Notes under the pieces: generated by a model
Told to the model about the DNA's origin: nothing
Databases searched by the model: none
The model's input: only the letters and a program-made list of their open reading frames with translations
In this document: positions 35,070 to 44,420 of the stretch, in pieces
Layout of the letters: each line of letters starts with the position of its first letter
Position numbering within the stretch: position 1 is the stretch's first letter
Position numbers and translations under genes: made by a program
DNA from: Aureibaculum sp. 2308TA14-22
GTDB taxonomy: Bacteria > Bacteroidota > Bacteroidia > Flavobacteriales > Flavobacteriaceae
Assembly: GCF_040538665.1 (NCBI RefSeq)
Contig: NZ_JBEWXT010000001.1
Location: 558,001-622,000 of the forward strand
Reading direction: 5' to 3'
DNA: 64,000 bases

Positions 35070-38000
35070 TTAATTTTTCTCAATCCACTTTCTAGCATTT
35101 ACAAACGCTTCTAACCAAGGTGAAACTTCATCTTTTCTATTGTTAGGATAATTTGCCCAATTCCATTGGAATGTTGAACGCTCTATGTGCGGCATAGTTA
35201 CTAAATGGCGGCCTGTTTTATCGCAAAGCATGGCGGTGTTATAATCAGAGCCATTAGGGTTGTGAGGATATTCTGCATAACCATATTTGGCAACGATATC
35301 ATAATTGTCTTCGGGCATTGGCAAATTGAATTTACCTTCACCATGACTAATCCAAACCCCTAAAGTACAACCCTCCAAACTTGATAACATTACAGAATTA
35401 TTCTCTTGAATTTTTACAGAACTAAATGAACTTTCGTGTTTATGCGAATCGTTATGTAACATTTTTCCGTGACTATCATGGTCAGGATTTATAAGTTCCA
35501 ATTCCATAAATAATTGGCAACCATTGCAAATTCCGACAGACAAGGTATCTTCTCTTGCAAAAAAATTGTTGATAACCTTATTGGCTTTTTCGTTGTACTT
35601 GATAGCACCTGCCCAACCTTTAGCTGAGCCTAAAACATCCGAATTACTGAATCCACCAACGGCACCTAAAAACTGAATATCTTCTAAGGTTTCCCTACCA
35701 GAGATTAAGTCCGTCATATGCACATCTTTTACATCAAACCCTGCCAAGTACATGGCATTTGCCATTTCTCGTTCGGAATTACTTCCTTTTTCACGAAGAA
35801 TTGCGGCTTTAGGTCTCGACTCCGCTCGACCTGACAATACATCTTTAAGTTTACCAGTAAAGTTTTTTGGAAAAACATATTGTAACGGCTGGCTTTTATA
35901 ATTATCAAGTCTGTCTTTTGCTAAATTATTCGCAGTTTGCTTATCATCCAATAAATAGGAAGTCTTAAACCAAACATCTCGTAATTCAGGAATACCCAAA
36001 ACGATTTTATTGTCTTGATTTTGTATGCTTAGTTTTTCGTTGGTAGTAACTTTTCCAAGAGTATAAAACTCAATATTAGCATCACTTAATATTTTTTCAA
36101 TTGAATCATCATTGGCTTGAAAAACAATTCCTGAATTTTCAGAGAACACTAGTTTAGTTGTATCTCTTTCTCCAATATTGGATAAATCAAGTTCCGCACC
36201 TAAGTTATTATCCGCAAAACACATTTCTAATAATGTAGTTATCAATCCGCCAGAAGCGACATCGTGTCCAGCTACAATCTTGTTATTCTTAATCAGATTT
36301 TGAATCGTGTTAAAAATGCTTTTGAATTGTTTTGCATCCTTTATGGTTGGAGCTTTAAGACCCACTTTGCTCAGAATTTGAGCAAAAGAACTTCCACCTA
36401 AGTCATGATTATCCTGCGAAAGGTTGATATAATAAATACTGCCTTTGTTTGGTTGTAAAACGGGTTCAACAACTTTAGTAATATCATTACAATGAGCAGC
36501 GGCCGAAATTATTACGGTTCCGGGTGAAATCACTTCATCGTTAGGATATTTTTGTTTCATGGATAAAGAATCCTTTCCAGTTGGCACATTGATACCTAAC
36601 TCAATGGCGAAATCTGAAATGGCTTCAACAGCCTCATATAAACGGGCATCTTCTCCTTCGTTTCGGCAAGGCCACATCCAGTTAGCGGAAAGTGAGACAC
36701 TTTTTAATCCTTCTTCCAAAGGAGCCCAAATAATATTAGTCAAAGCTTCTGCGATAGAATTTCTACTACCTGCAACGGGGTCAATTAATCCCGAAATAGG
36801 TGAGTGGCCAATACTTGTTGCAATACCTTCTTTACCCTTATAATCCAATGCCATAACTGCAACGTTGTTGAGCGGTAATTGTAAAGCACCTACACATTGT
36901 TGTTTGGCAACTTTTCCGCCTACACAACGATCAACCTTGTTAGTTAACCAATCTTTACAAGCAACGGCTTCTAGTTGTAAAACGTCCTTTAAATAGTCCG
37001 TAAATTTATTAACGTCATAAGTTAAATCCGTATAATTCCGTTCTACGGTAACATCGTTCATTATGGTTTTTGGGGAGCTTCCAAACATATCTACCAAGGC
37101 TAAATCCATTGGTTTTTCTCGGCTCGTTTTTGATTCAAACGTAAAACGATGATCTCCAGTAACATCTCCAACCGTATAAATGGGCGAACGCTCACGTTCT
37201 GCAATACGTTGTAAATTTTCTAAATGTTTTTGACCAATAACCAAGCCCATTCGTTCTTGTGACTCATTACCAATAATTTCCTTGGCGGATAGCGTAGGGT
37301 CGCCAACAGGCAATTTATCCAAATCAATATTTCCACCTGTATCTTCTACTAATTCTGACAAGCAATTTAAATGTCCGCCCGCACCATGATCGTGAATGGA
37401 AACAATCGGATTTTCATCACTTTCCACCATTCCACGAATAGCATTTGAAGCTCTTTTTTGCATTTCGGGATTAGAACGTTGTACGGCATTGAGTTCAATA
37501 CCACTTTCAAATTCGCCTGTGTCTGCTGAAGAAACCGCAGCACCCCCCATTCCGATTCTATAATTATCGCCACCTAACAATACAATTTTATCGCCAGTTT
37601 TTGGTGTGTCTTTTATGGCCTGTTCCGCTTTTCCATAACCAATACCACCAGCCTGCATAATTACCTTGTCATAGCCCAATTTTCGTCCGTGTTCTCCGTG
37701 TTCAAATGTCAATACTGAACCACAGATTAAGGGTTGACCAAATTTATTTCCAAAATCAGAAGCACCGTTGGACGCTTTTATTAAAATATCAATCGGAGTT
37801 TGATACAACCAAGGGCGTGCGGGCATGGTTTTTTCCCAATCCCGATTGCTATCGCGATCTTCTAAACGAGAATATGAAGTCATATAAACCGCTGTTCCCG
37901 CCAAGGGCAATGAACCTTTTCCTCCGGCTAATCTATCGCGAATTTCACCTCCCGAACCCGTTGCTGCACCATTAAAAGGCTCTACCGTGGTAGGGAAATT

Positions 38001-38759
38001 ATGGGTTTCGGCTTTTAATGAAATTACGGAATCAAAATCTTTAACTTCGTAAAAATCAGGCTTGTCAGCAGTTTTTGGAGCGAATTGTTCCACTTTTGGA
38101 CCTTTTACAAAAGCTACGTTATCTTTATATGCCGAAACAATAGTGTTTGGATGCGTTTCAGAAGTTTTTTTTATCAGTTTAAATAAAGAAGAAGGTTTTT
38201 CTTTACCATCAATTACAAAAGTGCCATTAAAAATTTTATGGCGGCAATGTTCGCTATTGACTTGTGAGAACCCAAAGACTTCTGAATCGGTTAATTTCCT
38301 TCCCGATTCCTTCATTAATTTTGCGGACAGCTTTTCTAAATATGTTACCTCGTCATAACTCAAAGCGAGCCCTTCTTGTTGGTTATAGGCCGCAATATCT
38401 TCAATCTCCTTTATAGCTTCTGGTTGTATGTCAATATCAAAAATTTGCTGATCTAAAGCCTTATATTTTTGAAAAAGCATGGGGTCAAAGTCGATAAAAT
38501 CTTCATCTACAGCGTTGAGTTCCTCAATTCTAATGATACCTTCAATACCCATATTTTGGGTAATTTCAACAGCGTTGGTACTCCAAGGTGTAATCATAGC
38601 GGCACGTGGCCCAACAAAAAAAGCATCGACTGATGCTTGTTGTAACAGGGTTTTATTACCAAACAACCAAGTGAGTTTGCTTATGGCTTCATTTGATAAA
38701 TTAGTGATGGTTTGAACTGCAAATACTTTGATATATTGCTCTCCAAAAAAATAGATCAT
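35070..38759 (-). CDS. purL: Phosphoribosylformylglycinamidine synthase, single-chain
   Basis: A 1229-residue large PurL, with ATP-dependent amidotransferase and synthetase in one chain; it converts FGAR to FGAM in purine synthesis. The start is the ATG at 38759 (MIYFFGEQYIKVFAVQTITN); an upstream extension in frame lacks similarity. Motifs are SVISLKAETHNFPTTVEPFN, GSGGEIRDRLAGGKGS, VSIHDHGAGGHLNCLSELVE, and in the C-terminal glutaminase GGFSNSDVLGSAKGWAG and SVGICNGCQLFMELE with the catalytic Cys. Two short stretches (about residues 301-307 and 975-983) coincide with intergenic repeat sequences and are annotated separately. Confidence 0.97.
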   Translation of the reverse strand: MIYFFGEQYIKVFAVQTITNLSNEAISKLTWLFGNKTLLQQASVDAFFVGPRAAMITPWSTNAVEITQNMGIEGIIRIEELNAVDEDFIDFDPMLFQKYKALDQQIFDIDIQPEAIKEIEDIAAYNQQEGLALSYDEVTYLEKLSAKLMKESGRKLTDSEVFGFSQVNSEHCRHKIFNGTFVIDGKEKPSSLFKLIKKTSETHPNTIVSAYKDNVAFVKGPKVEQFAPKTADKPDFYEVKDFDSVISLKAETHNFPTTVEPFNGAATGSGGEIRDRLAGGKGSLPLAGTAVYMTSYSRLEDRDSNRDWEKTMPARPWLYQTPIDILIKASNGASDFGNKFGQPLICGSVLTFEHGEHGRKLGYDKVIMQAGGIGYGKAEQAIKDTPKTGDKIVLLGGDNYRIGMGGAAVSSADTGEFESGIELNAVQRSNPEMQKRASNAIRGMVESDENPIVSIHDHGAGGHLNCLSELVEDTGGNIDLDKLPVGDPTLSAKEIIGNESQERMGLVIGQKHLENLQRIAERERSPIYTVGDVTGDHRFTFESKTSREKPMDLALVDMFGSSPKTIMNDVTVERNYTDLTYDVNKFTDYLKDVLQLEAVACKDWLTNKVDRCVGGKVAKQQCVGALQLPLNNVAVMALDYKGKEGIATSIGHSPISGLIDPVAGSRNSIAEALTNIIWAPLEEGLKSVSLSANWMWPCRNEGEDARLYEAVEAISDFAIELGINVPTGKDSLSMKQKYPNDEVISPGTVIISAAAHCNDITKVVEPVLQPNKGSIYYINLSQDNHDLGGSSFAQILSKVGLKAPTIKDAKQFKSIFNTIQNLIKNNKIVAGHDVASGGLITTLLEMCFADNNLGAELDLSNIGERDTTKLVFSENSGIVFQANDDSIEKILSDANIEFYTLGKVTTNEKLSIQNQDNKIVLGIPELRDVWFKTSYLLDDKQTANNLAKDRLDNYKSQPLQYVFPKNFTGKLKDVLSGRAESRPKAAILREKGSNSEREMANAMYLAGFDVKDVHMTDLISGRETLEDIQFLGAVGGFSNSDVLGSAKGWAGAIKYNEKANKVINNFFAREDTLSVGICNGCQLFMELELINPDHDSHGKMLHNDSHKHESSFSSVKIQENNSVMLSSLEGCTLGVWISHGEGKFNLPMPEDNYDIVAKYGYAEYPHNPNGSDYNTAMLCDKTGRHLVTMPHIERSTFQWNWANYPNNRKDEVSPWLEAFVNARKWIEKN
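35812..35836 (-). repeat. Palindromic repeat core inside purL, translated in frame
   Basis: On the minus strand this 25-mer is an imperfect palindrome (GGTCGAGCGGAGTCGAGACC is its core) and reads LSGRAESRP within PurL, between the synthetase and glutaminase domains. I recall this core as a frequent intergenic repeat in Bacteroidota; that is from memory and has not been searched. Confidence 0.6.
37837..37858 (-). repeat. Second palindromic repeat core inside purL
   Basis: The minus strand reads ATCGCGATAGCAATCGGG plus ATTG and matches 19 of 21 positions of the intergenic palindrome at 62415-62435 (TCCCGATAGCTATCGGGATT). It encodes DRDSNRD, at about residues 301-307 of PurL, in a surface loop between EDR and WEK. 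Confidence 0.5.
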
Positions 38760-38957
38760 TGCTTTGATTTTGTAAGCGGTAAAAATACATATTTTAATGG
38801 GTTGGTTTATACCAAAAGAAGCAAAAAAAGTAAATGTTTTTAACAGGGTTTTGTTAGTATCTCTGAGATTTTGTTGTTTTGTGGTTTGTGGAATTAGAGA
38901 AAATTGCAAGGTGTGAATGGAATGATATTTGATGTTAGTTGTAGAAACAAAAAAATC

Positions 38958-39737
38958 ATGAAAAAAATAGTACTTCTTTTGTTCTTGACTATGGGTGTTA
39001 AGTCAGTTTTTGCAGAATGTGCAATGAGTGGAATGGAATTCTTTCCAAAACAAAAAGAGATTAGTCTAAATTCAATGTTTATAATTCAAGGCTATGCCAT
39101 GAGCGAGAAAACAATTGTTACTTTTAAAGATAGGTTAATATATTTGGAAAGCGAGAATGGTGATTTAATTAAGTTAGACCTTCAAGAAATTTTAATAGGA
39201 CAAATGAGTTTGACCCAAGCGGTTTTTAAACCTTCTGTTGAGTTAAAACCTAATACTATTTATTTCTTAAAATACGCTGACCAAACCAAAAGAGAAACTA
39301 GGGAAATGGCTGTATATAATAGAGAAAAAGAGAAAAATGAAAAAATTTACTGGAAAACCACAAGCAAAAAATTTATTGGACCTCTAGACTTTAAACTTAA
39401 AATTTCTTACGAAAAATCAGAAGTTGTACACTATGGATGTGGACCTTCGGTGAATGCAATCTTTAAGATAAAAGACACTTCAAAATCTGAAGTTTGGTAT
39501 AAAACCGAAGTTGTTGATTTAACTACAAATCAAAAAACCTCTTTCTATGAAATGGAATCGAAAGGTAAACTACATGTAGGGCACGGAATGTGTGCTGGCG
39601 GATTTACTTTTAATGGAAAAGGTAAGTATAAGGTTAGGTTTACACCTATGAATGCTGATGGTGAAACTTTAAAAACAACAGGCTGGAAAACTTTTGACAG
39701 TCCTTATGTTAATGATAAAATGTCTTTCGGGTTTTAG
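38958..39737 (+). CDS. Exported protein of unknown function
   Basis: A 259-residue predicted periplasmic protein. The start at 38958 (MKKIVLLLFLTMGVKSVFAE) gives a clean signal peptide; upstream in-frame starts add a non-hydrophobic lead. The mature part is rich in beta strands (ISLNSMFIIQGYAMSEKTIV, FKPSVELKPNTIYFLKYADQ), suggesting two immunoglobulin-like domains, with Cys residues near the N-terminus (AECAMSG), in VHYGCGPSV and in GHGMCAGGFTF. I recognise no family. It is divergent from purL and precedes the cobalamin riboswitch by about 90 nt with no visible functional link to it. Confidence 0.7.
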   Translation: MKKIVLLLFLTMGVKSVFAECAMSGMEFFPKQKEISLNSMFIIQGYAMSEKTIVTFKDRLIYLESENGDLIKLDLQEILIGQMSLTQAVFKPSVELKPNTIYFLKYADQTKRETREMAVYNREKEKNEKIYWKTTSKKFIGPLDFKLKISYEKSEVVHYGCGPSVNAIFKIKDTSKSEVWYKTEVVDLTTNQKTSFYEMESKGKLHVGHGMCAGGFTFNGKGKYKVRFTPMNADGETLKTTGWKTFDSPYVNDKMSFGF

Positions 39738-39815
39738 TTAATCAAAAGAAAAGAATAAAATAAGTTGTCTAGTCAACAAAACTTATTAATAGTGCAGTTA
39801 ATCTCCAAAATTACC

Positions 39816-39823
39816 TACCTTTG
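39816..39823 (+). promoter_or_regulatory. Candidate -7 promoter element for the B12 uptake operon
   Basis: TACCTTTG matches TAnnTTTG and lies immediately before the cobalamin riboswitch, so transcription would begin at the 5' edge of the aptamer. No TTG is found at the 20-nt distance. Confidence 0.45.
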
Positions 39824-39830
39824 CCGTGTA

Positions 39831-40042
39831 TTGGTTTTAAACCAGTAGTTGAGTACTACGGGTTAAATTAAAAGGGAATTCCGTTACAATCGGAAGCTGT
39901 TCCCGCAACTGTACGCTTAGTCCCGATGTATTTCAGGATGCTTATTGTAATTACTACTTACCACTGCTTTTAGCGGGAAGGTTCACAATAAGACGCAAGC
40001 CAGGAGACCTGCCAATTGCAAACAATCAAGTAACAATTACCT
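39831..40042 (+). promoter_or_regulatory. Cobalamin (B12) riboswitch
   Basis: The leader carries the conserved cobalamin aptamer elements in order: GGGAATTCCG, CGGAAGCTGTTCCCGCAACTG (given in part), TAGCGGGAAGG, and the B12 box AAGCCAGGAGACCTGCC at 39997-40013. Spacing fits the class. The variable arm (about 39920-39965) is long. The downstream gene is a TonB-dependent receptor, the standard target. Binding of adenosyl- or methylcobalamin would repress expression of the uptake genes. Outer limits are approximate. Confidence 0.93.
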
Positions 40043-40062
40043 GTTCGGGATAAGCAGAAATT

Positions 40063-41889
40063 ATGAGACATTATATTGCTGTCATTTTATTTTTATATGC
40101 ATTTTCTAGTTTTTCGCAACAAAGCGGAAGGGTGTTAGATACCGTTTTTCTAAAAGCAGAAAAGTTAGAAGATAAATCAGTTGGGCAGCCCATATTAAAA
40201 ATCAGTAAAGGATTGTTGCCCAATTATCGCCCGCAACTTACCGAGGTATTACAATTTGAAACGCCTATTCATTTTAAAGAAAATGGATTTGGAATGGTTT
40301 CATCAGCATCATTTAGAGGTACAACTGCACAACAAACGGCTGTAGTTTGGAATGGTATAAATATCAATTCCCCTTTTTTAGGTCAAACGGATTTTAACCT
40401 TATCAATACCCAAAATAGTTCAGAAGTGCTGGTGCGTCCCGGAGGAGGAAGTACCCAATTTGGTACTGGAGCTATTGGTGGTGTGGTGTATTTAAATAAT
40501 AACTTAAAAATAAATCAGGATAATACGCATCAAATTTTTACTTCGTATGGTAGTTTTAATACCAAAAATTTAAGTACAAACCATAGTATTTCTGGTAAAC
40601 GGACCAATTTACAAATTGATTTGAGTTATTTAGATTCGGATAATGATTACAAATACCAAAATTCCGATCAAGGTAATGAAAACGGAAAGTTTTATAATCT
40701 CAATGCATCAGTTAATGGAATTTACAAAGCCAACGCGAGAAATACGTTTAAGATTTATTCCAATTGGTTTTCAGGTGAAAGGCATTTGTCCATTATAGAA
40801 ACCACACAAACACGAAATAAATACACCGATGAACAGTTGCGTTTGTTAGGTGAGTATCAGCATAAATCAGGTATTGGTCAGTCTACAGTCAAGTTAGCGT
40901 TACTTAACGAAAAGTATAGATTCTACCCTGAATTAGATTCCAGAGAAGGTTCTAATAATGGTAATGCTTGGACGTATATTGCCAAATATAATTATCAGAT
41001 ACAGCTAAAAAAAATATTACTAAATGTAGGTGGAACATATAATTTAGCTACAGCAACGGGGACAAACTACAACAATGTAAAACAAAATACAGGAAGTGCT
41101 AACCTTTTTCTAAAGCATAAATTGAGAAATAACTTTACCTACCAAGCTACGTTACGAGGCGAATTGAGCGAAGATTATAAAAGTCCTGTATTGTTTTCAT
41201 TGGGTACGCGTTGGAAGCCATCTCCTAAATATACACTTAACACCTCTATTTCTAGAAATTATCGCGTTCCCACTTTTAATGATTTGTACTGGCCGGGAGC
41301 GGAAAATCCAGATCTAAAAGCAGAATCGTCATTACAGTATGAACTTTCTAATGAATTTACTTTTGACAATTTAAAATTTACGCTGACGGGTTATTATAAT
41401 GATATTAAAGATTTAATCCGATGGTTGCCTTATTCGGGCAATTTATGGCGACCCGTAAACACAAATAGTGTACGTATTTACGGATTGGAAAGCAATGTGC
41501 ACTATGGAATCAGATTCAACAATCATCATTTTAAAATTATTGCACTTTACAGTTATACGGTATCAAAAAATAAAGAAACCAATTACCAATTAACTTATGT
41601 GCCTTATCATAAAGGAATTTTAGGAATATCTCATAAAATTGGGGCTTTTTCCACTAACATAAACACAATTTACACAGGGGAGGTTTTTACGCATACCGAT
41701 AACAATACCAATACGGCACTTGATGATTATGTATTGACCAATTTATCATTGAGTTATGCCTTTGGGAAAAAGGCTAATTGGATTTTGGGTGCTGGTATCA
41801 AGAATCTTTTTAATAGTGACTATCAAACAACAGCGTTTAGGCCCATGCCCGGAATAAACTATCATATTAATTTAAATTTAAATCTATAA
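40063..41889 (+). CDS. TonB-dependent vitamin B12 receptor, BtuB-like
   Basis: A 608-residue outer-membrane receptor. A signal peptide (MRHYIAVILFLYAFSSFSQQ) is followed by the plug domain (about 45-150: RPQLTEVLQFETPIHFKENG, VRPGGGSTQFGTGAIGGVVY) and a 22-strand barrel ending in NYHINLNLNL with alternating aromatic and polar residues. Its role as a cobalamin importer is inferred mainly from the riboswitch 20-30 nt upstream and from the adjacent BtuG-like gene; the sequence itself shows the general siderophore/B12 receptor family. The barrel includes RNYRVPTFNDLYWPGAENPD, a motif common to such receptors. Energy would come from TonB-ExbBD encoded elsewhere. Confidence 0.88.
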   Translation: MRHYIAVILFLYAFSSFSQQSGRVLDTVFLKAEKLEDKSVGQPILKISKGLLPNYRPQLTEVLQFETPIHFKENGFGMVSSASFRGTTAQQTAVVWNGININSPFLGQTDFNLINTQNSSEVLVRPGGGSTQFGTGAIGGVVYLNNNLKINQDNTHQIFTSYGSFNTKNLSTNHSISGKRTNLQIDLSYLDSDNDYKYQNSDQGNENGKFYNLNASVNGIYKANARNTFKIYSNWFSGERHLSIIETTQTRNKYTDEQLRLLGEYQHKSGIGQSTVKLALLNEKYRFYPELDSREGSNNGNAWTYIAKYNYQIQLKKILLNVGGTYNLATATGTNYNNVKQNTGSANLFLKHKLRNNFTYQATLRGELSEDYKSPVLFSLGTRWKPSPKYTLNTSISRNYRVPTFNDLYWPGAENPDLKAESSLQYELSNEFTFDNLKFTLTGYYNDIKDLIRWLPYSGNLWRPVNTNSVRIYGLESNVHYGIRFNNHHFKIIALYSYTVSKNKETNYQLTYVPYHKGILGISHKIGAFSTNINTIYTGEVFTHTDNNTNTALDDYVLTNLSLSYAFGKKANWILGAGIKNLFNSDYQTTAFRPMPGINYHINLNLNL

Positions 41890-41893
41890 TAAA

Positions 41894-42925
41894 ATGAACA
41901 AAAGGCTTTTAAAAATTAATGTATTTATTTTCGCCATATTATTTGGTTTTATTTCATGCGATAATGCAGATGACCCTAAACCAATGCCCAAAGGCGATTA
42001 TGAAAATGGTTTTTTTATAACTAACGAAGGTAATTTTGGTTCGCCTAACGGTTCAATAACTTTTATTGATAATGAGTTATTACAAGAATCTCATAATATT
42101 TTTTCAAGTATAAATAGTACAAATCTTGGTGATGTGTTGCAGTCGGTAACTTTTGAGGAAGATTATGCTTATCTAGTACTAAATAATAGTAATAAAATTG
42201 AAGTTGTAAACCGATATACTTTTAAAAGTATAGCCACCATATCCGAAAATATTGCAGCACCTAGATATACTTTGGTAAAAAACGGAAAGTTATATGTAAC
42301 CAATGGAGGTAACAATTCAGTCTTAGTGTTTGATGCTAATAGTTTTGTTTATGACACATCAATTACAATTGATAAAACTGTTGAAGAAATAATAGCAGAT
42401 AATGATTTTATTTATGTGATGAATGCGGCTTTTGGTTTTGGAAATGAAATCAGTGTTATAGATGCCAAGACTAATACAGTTGTAAAAACAATTACCGTAG
42501 CCGAAGGTCTAAATTCTATGGAGATTGAAAACGGAATTTTATATGCATTGCATACTACAGGTATTACAAAAGTAAGTACAAGTACCAATGAGATTATTGG
42601 AGATATTCCTTTTCAGGATGGGCTTTCAAACGCTACTAAGCTTGAAGTAGAAGATGATTTTCTGTATTTCCTTTCTGGGTCTAAAATTTTTAAATTTAGT
42701 AAAGATGTTACTTCGTTAGCTAATGTTGAACTCGTAGATACAAAAGTAGAAGACCAACCTTGGTTTGTTGGCTATGGGTTTAGTGTTGCCAAAAATAAAT
42801 TGTTTTATACGGATGTAAAAGGGTTTACTGAAAATTCTGAAGTGCAGGTCTATGACCTTGACGGAAAACTTTTGAAGAATTTTAATGCGGGTATAGGTGC
42901 AAATGGAGTTTATGATAATGACTAG
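41894..42925 (+). CDS. Surface propeller lipoprotein, BtuG-like
   Basis: A 343-residue lipoprotein (lipobox LFGFISC, Cys near 22) built of repeated propeller blades (FITNEGNFGSPNGSITFIDN, YVTNGGNNSVLVFDANSF, VIDAKTNTVVKTITVAEGLN). It has the YncE/DUF5074-type repeat. It begins 4 nt after the receptor stop, under the same B12 riboswitch. In Bacteroides the equivalent lipoprotein BtuG caps BtuB and captures cobalamin at the cell surface with very high affinity; the same job is inferred here from position and fold. The operon ends at the terminator at 42952. Confidence 0.8.
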   Translation: MNKRLLKINVFIFAILFGFISCDNADDPKPMPKGDYENGFFITNEGNFGSPNGSITFIDNELLQESHNIFSSINSTNLGDVLQSVTFEEDYAYLVLNNSNKIEVVNRYTFKSIATISENIAAPRYTLVKNGKLYVTNGGNNSVLVFDANSFVYDTSITIDKTVEEIIADNDFIYVMNAAFGFGNEISVIDAKTNTVVKTITVAEGLNSMEIENGILYALHTTGITKVSTSTNEIIGDIPFQDGLSNATKLEVEDDFLYFLSGSKIFKFSKDVTSLANVELVDTKVEDQPWFVGYGFSVAKNKLFYTDVKGFTENSEVQVYDLDGKLLKNFNAGIGANGVYDND

Positions 42926-42951
42926 TTAATACGAGATTGTTTTTGTTTTTT

Positions 42952-42986
42952 AAAAAGAGTCGCTTACCTGGTATGTGACTCTTTTT
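42952..42986 (+). terminator. Intrinsic terminator of the B12 uptake operon
   Basis: AAAAAGAGTCGC at 42952-42963 pairs with GTGACTCTTTTT at 42975-42986 (12 bp with one G-T pair) around an 11-nt loop, with the T run within the right arm. It lies 26 nt after the BtuG-like stop codon. On the other strand it would also terminate. Confidence 0.8.
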
Positions 42987-43052
42987 AGTGTTAAAGAAAA
43001 TGTATCAATATCAATAATAAAAATTTTATACCTTTAATAAAATTTCCAAACC

Positions 43053-44387
43053 ATGAAAAACCCACGTAGAAAATTTATCAAAGATGCTGCCTTAGGTATG
43101 GCGGCTTTAAGTATTCCATCTTATGGAGCTGCTTTATCTAACTCAATATTCAGCACCAAGACTACTCTTAATATTGGAGTTATTGGCTGTAACGGTATGG
43201 GTTGGTCTAATACGGTTTCTATGCTTAAGATTGAAGGAGTTAAATTAATAGGTATTTGCGATGTAGATGAAAAGGTGATAAAAAAACGGGTAGAAGAAAT
43301 GCAGAAAAGAGATGCAGAGGCCGCAAAAAAAATAAAAACCTATAATGATTACAGAAAATTATTAAAAAATAAAAAAATTGATGTAGTTATTATTGGTACA
43401 CCAGACCATTGGCATTGCAAAATGATGGTTGATGCATGTAAAGCAGGTAAACAGGTTTATGTAGAAAAACCTATAGCTAATACTATTGAGGAATGTCAAA
43501 TTATGCTGGCAGCTGCAGAGAAATATAACACGGCTGTACAAGTAGGTCAGTGGCAACGAAGTGGTCCTCATTATAAAGAAGCTATTGATATTGTTAGGTC
43601 GGGCAAATTAGGCAACATACGTTTGGTTAAAGTTTGGGCATATCAGGGCTGGATGAAACCTGTATCTATAAAACCTGACGGACAAGCCCCAGATGGCGTT
43701 GATTATAAATCATGGCTAGGCCCAGCACCTAATAGAGCATTTAACCCTAATCGGTTTCATTTTAATTTTAGATGGTTTTGGGATTATGCGGGTGGATTAA
43801 TGACTGATTGGGGTGTGCATGAAATTGATATTGCCTTATATGCCATGGGTGCAACTGCACCAAAATCAATAATGGCAAGTGGTGGTAAATTGGCATATCC
43901 TGATGATGCTTCAGAAACACCAGACACACTGCAAACTATTTTTGAATATGACGATTTTAATATGCTGTGGGAACACGCCACGGGTATAGATTCTGGCCCT
44001 TATGGAAGAACGGAGGGAATTGCTTTTATCGGTAACAATGCTACATTGGTTGTCAATAGAGGAGGTTATGAAGTAATTGTTGAAAGGTCAGCAAAAGATA
44101 CTATGGAGGTTATTCCACCAAAGACAAGACCAAAAGGCGTTAGTTATCTCGATTTACACACTCAAAATTTTGTTGAAGCGGTTAGGGCTAAAAATGCTAA
44201 AATCCTAAATACACCTATAAAATCTGGGAGTATTGCGGCTATTAATGCTCAAATGGGCAATATAGCTTACAAAACTGGCGAAAAACTATTTTGGGATGCA
44301 GAAAAGAATAAGTTCAAAAATAACGATAAAGCTAACGAATTGATAAAAGTAACCTATCACAATGGATGGAAGAAACCTGTGGTTTAG
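43053..44387 (+). CDS. Gfo/Idh/MocA oxidoreductase with Tat signal
   Basis: A 444-residue NAD(P)-dependent oxidoreductase or glycosidase-like enzyme. A twin-arginine signal (PRRKFIKDAALGMAALSIPS) directs export of the folded, cofactor-bound protein. The Rossmann domain begins LNIGVIGCNGMGWSNT, with VVIIGTPDHWHCKMM and the family signature VEKPIANTIEECQIM. The C-terminal domain has GQWQRSGPHYKEAIDIVRSG and WFWDYAGGLMTDWGVHEIDI. Exported members act on sugars or sugar-like compounds. It stands between the B12 operon and a DinB gene, 33 nt before the latter; no sugar transporter lies beside it. Confidence 0.9.
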   Translation: MKNPRRKFIKDAALGMAALSIPSYGAALSNSIFSTKTTLNIGVIGCNGMGWSNTVSMLKIEGVKLIGICDVDEKVIKKRVEEMQKRDAEAAKKIKTYNDYRKLLKNKKIDVVIIGTPDHWHCKMMVDACKAGKQVYVEKPIANTIEECQIMLAAAEKYNTAVQVGQWQRSGPHYKEAIDIVRSGKLGNIRLVKVWAYQGWMKPVSIKPDGQAPDGVDYKSWLGPAPNRAFNPNRFHFNFRWFWDYAGGLMTDWGVHEIDIALYAMGATAPKSIMASGGKLAYPDDASETPDTLQTIFEYDDFNMLWEHATGIDSGPYGRTEGIAFIGNNATLVVNRGGYEVIVERSAKDTMEVIPPKTRPKGVSYLDLHTQNFVEAVRAKNAKILNTPIKSGSIAAINAQMGNIAYKTGEKLFWDAEKNKFKNNDKANELIKVTYHNGWKKPVV

Positions 44388-44420
44388 GTTTTATTTCGAT
44401 ATTAAAAAATTGAGAATTGA

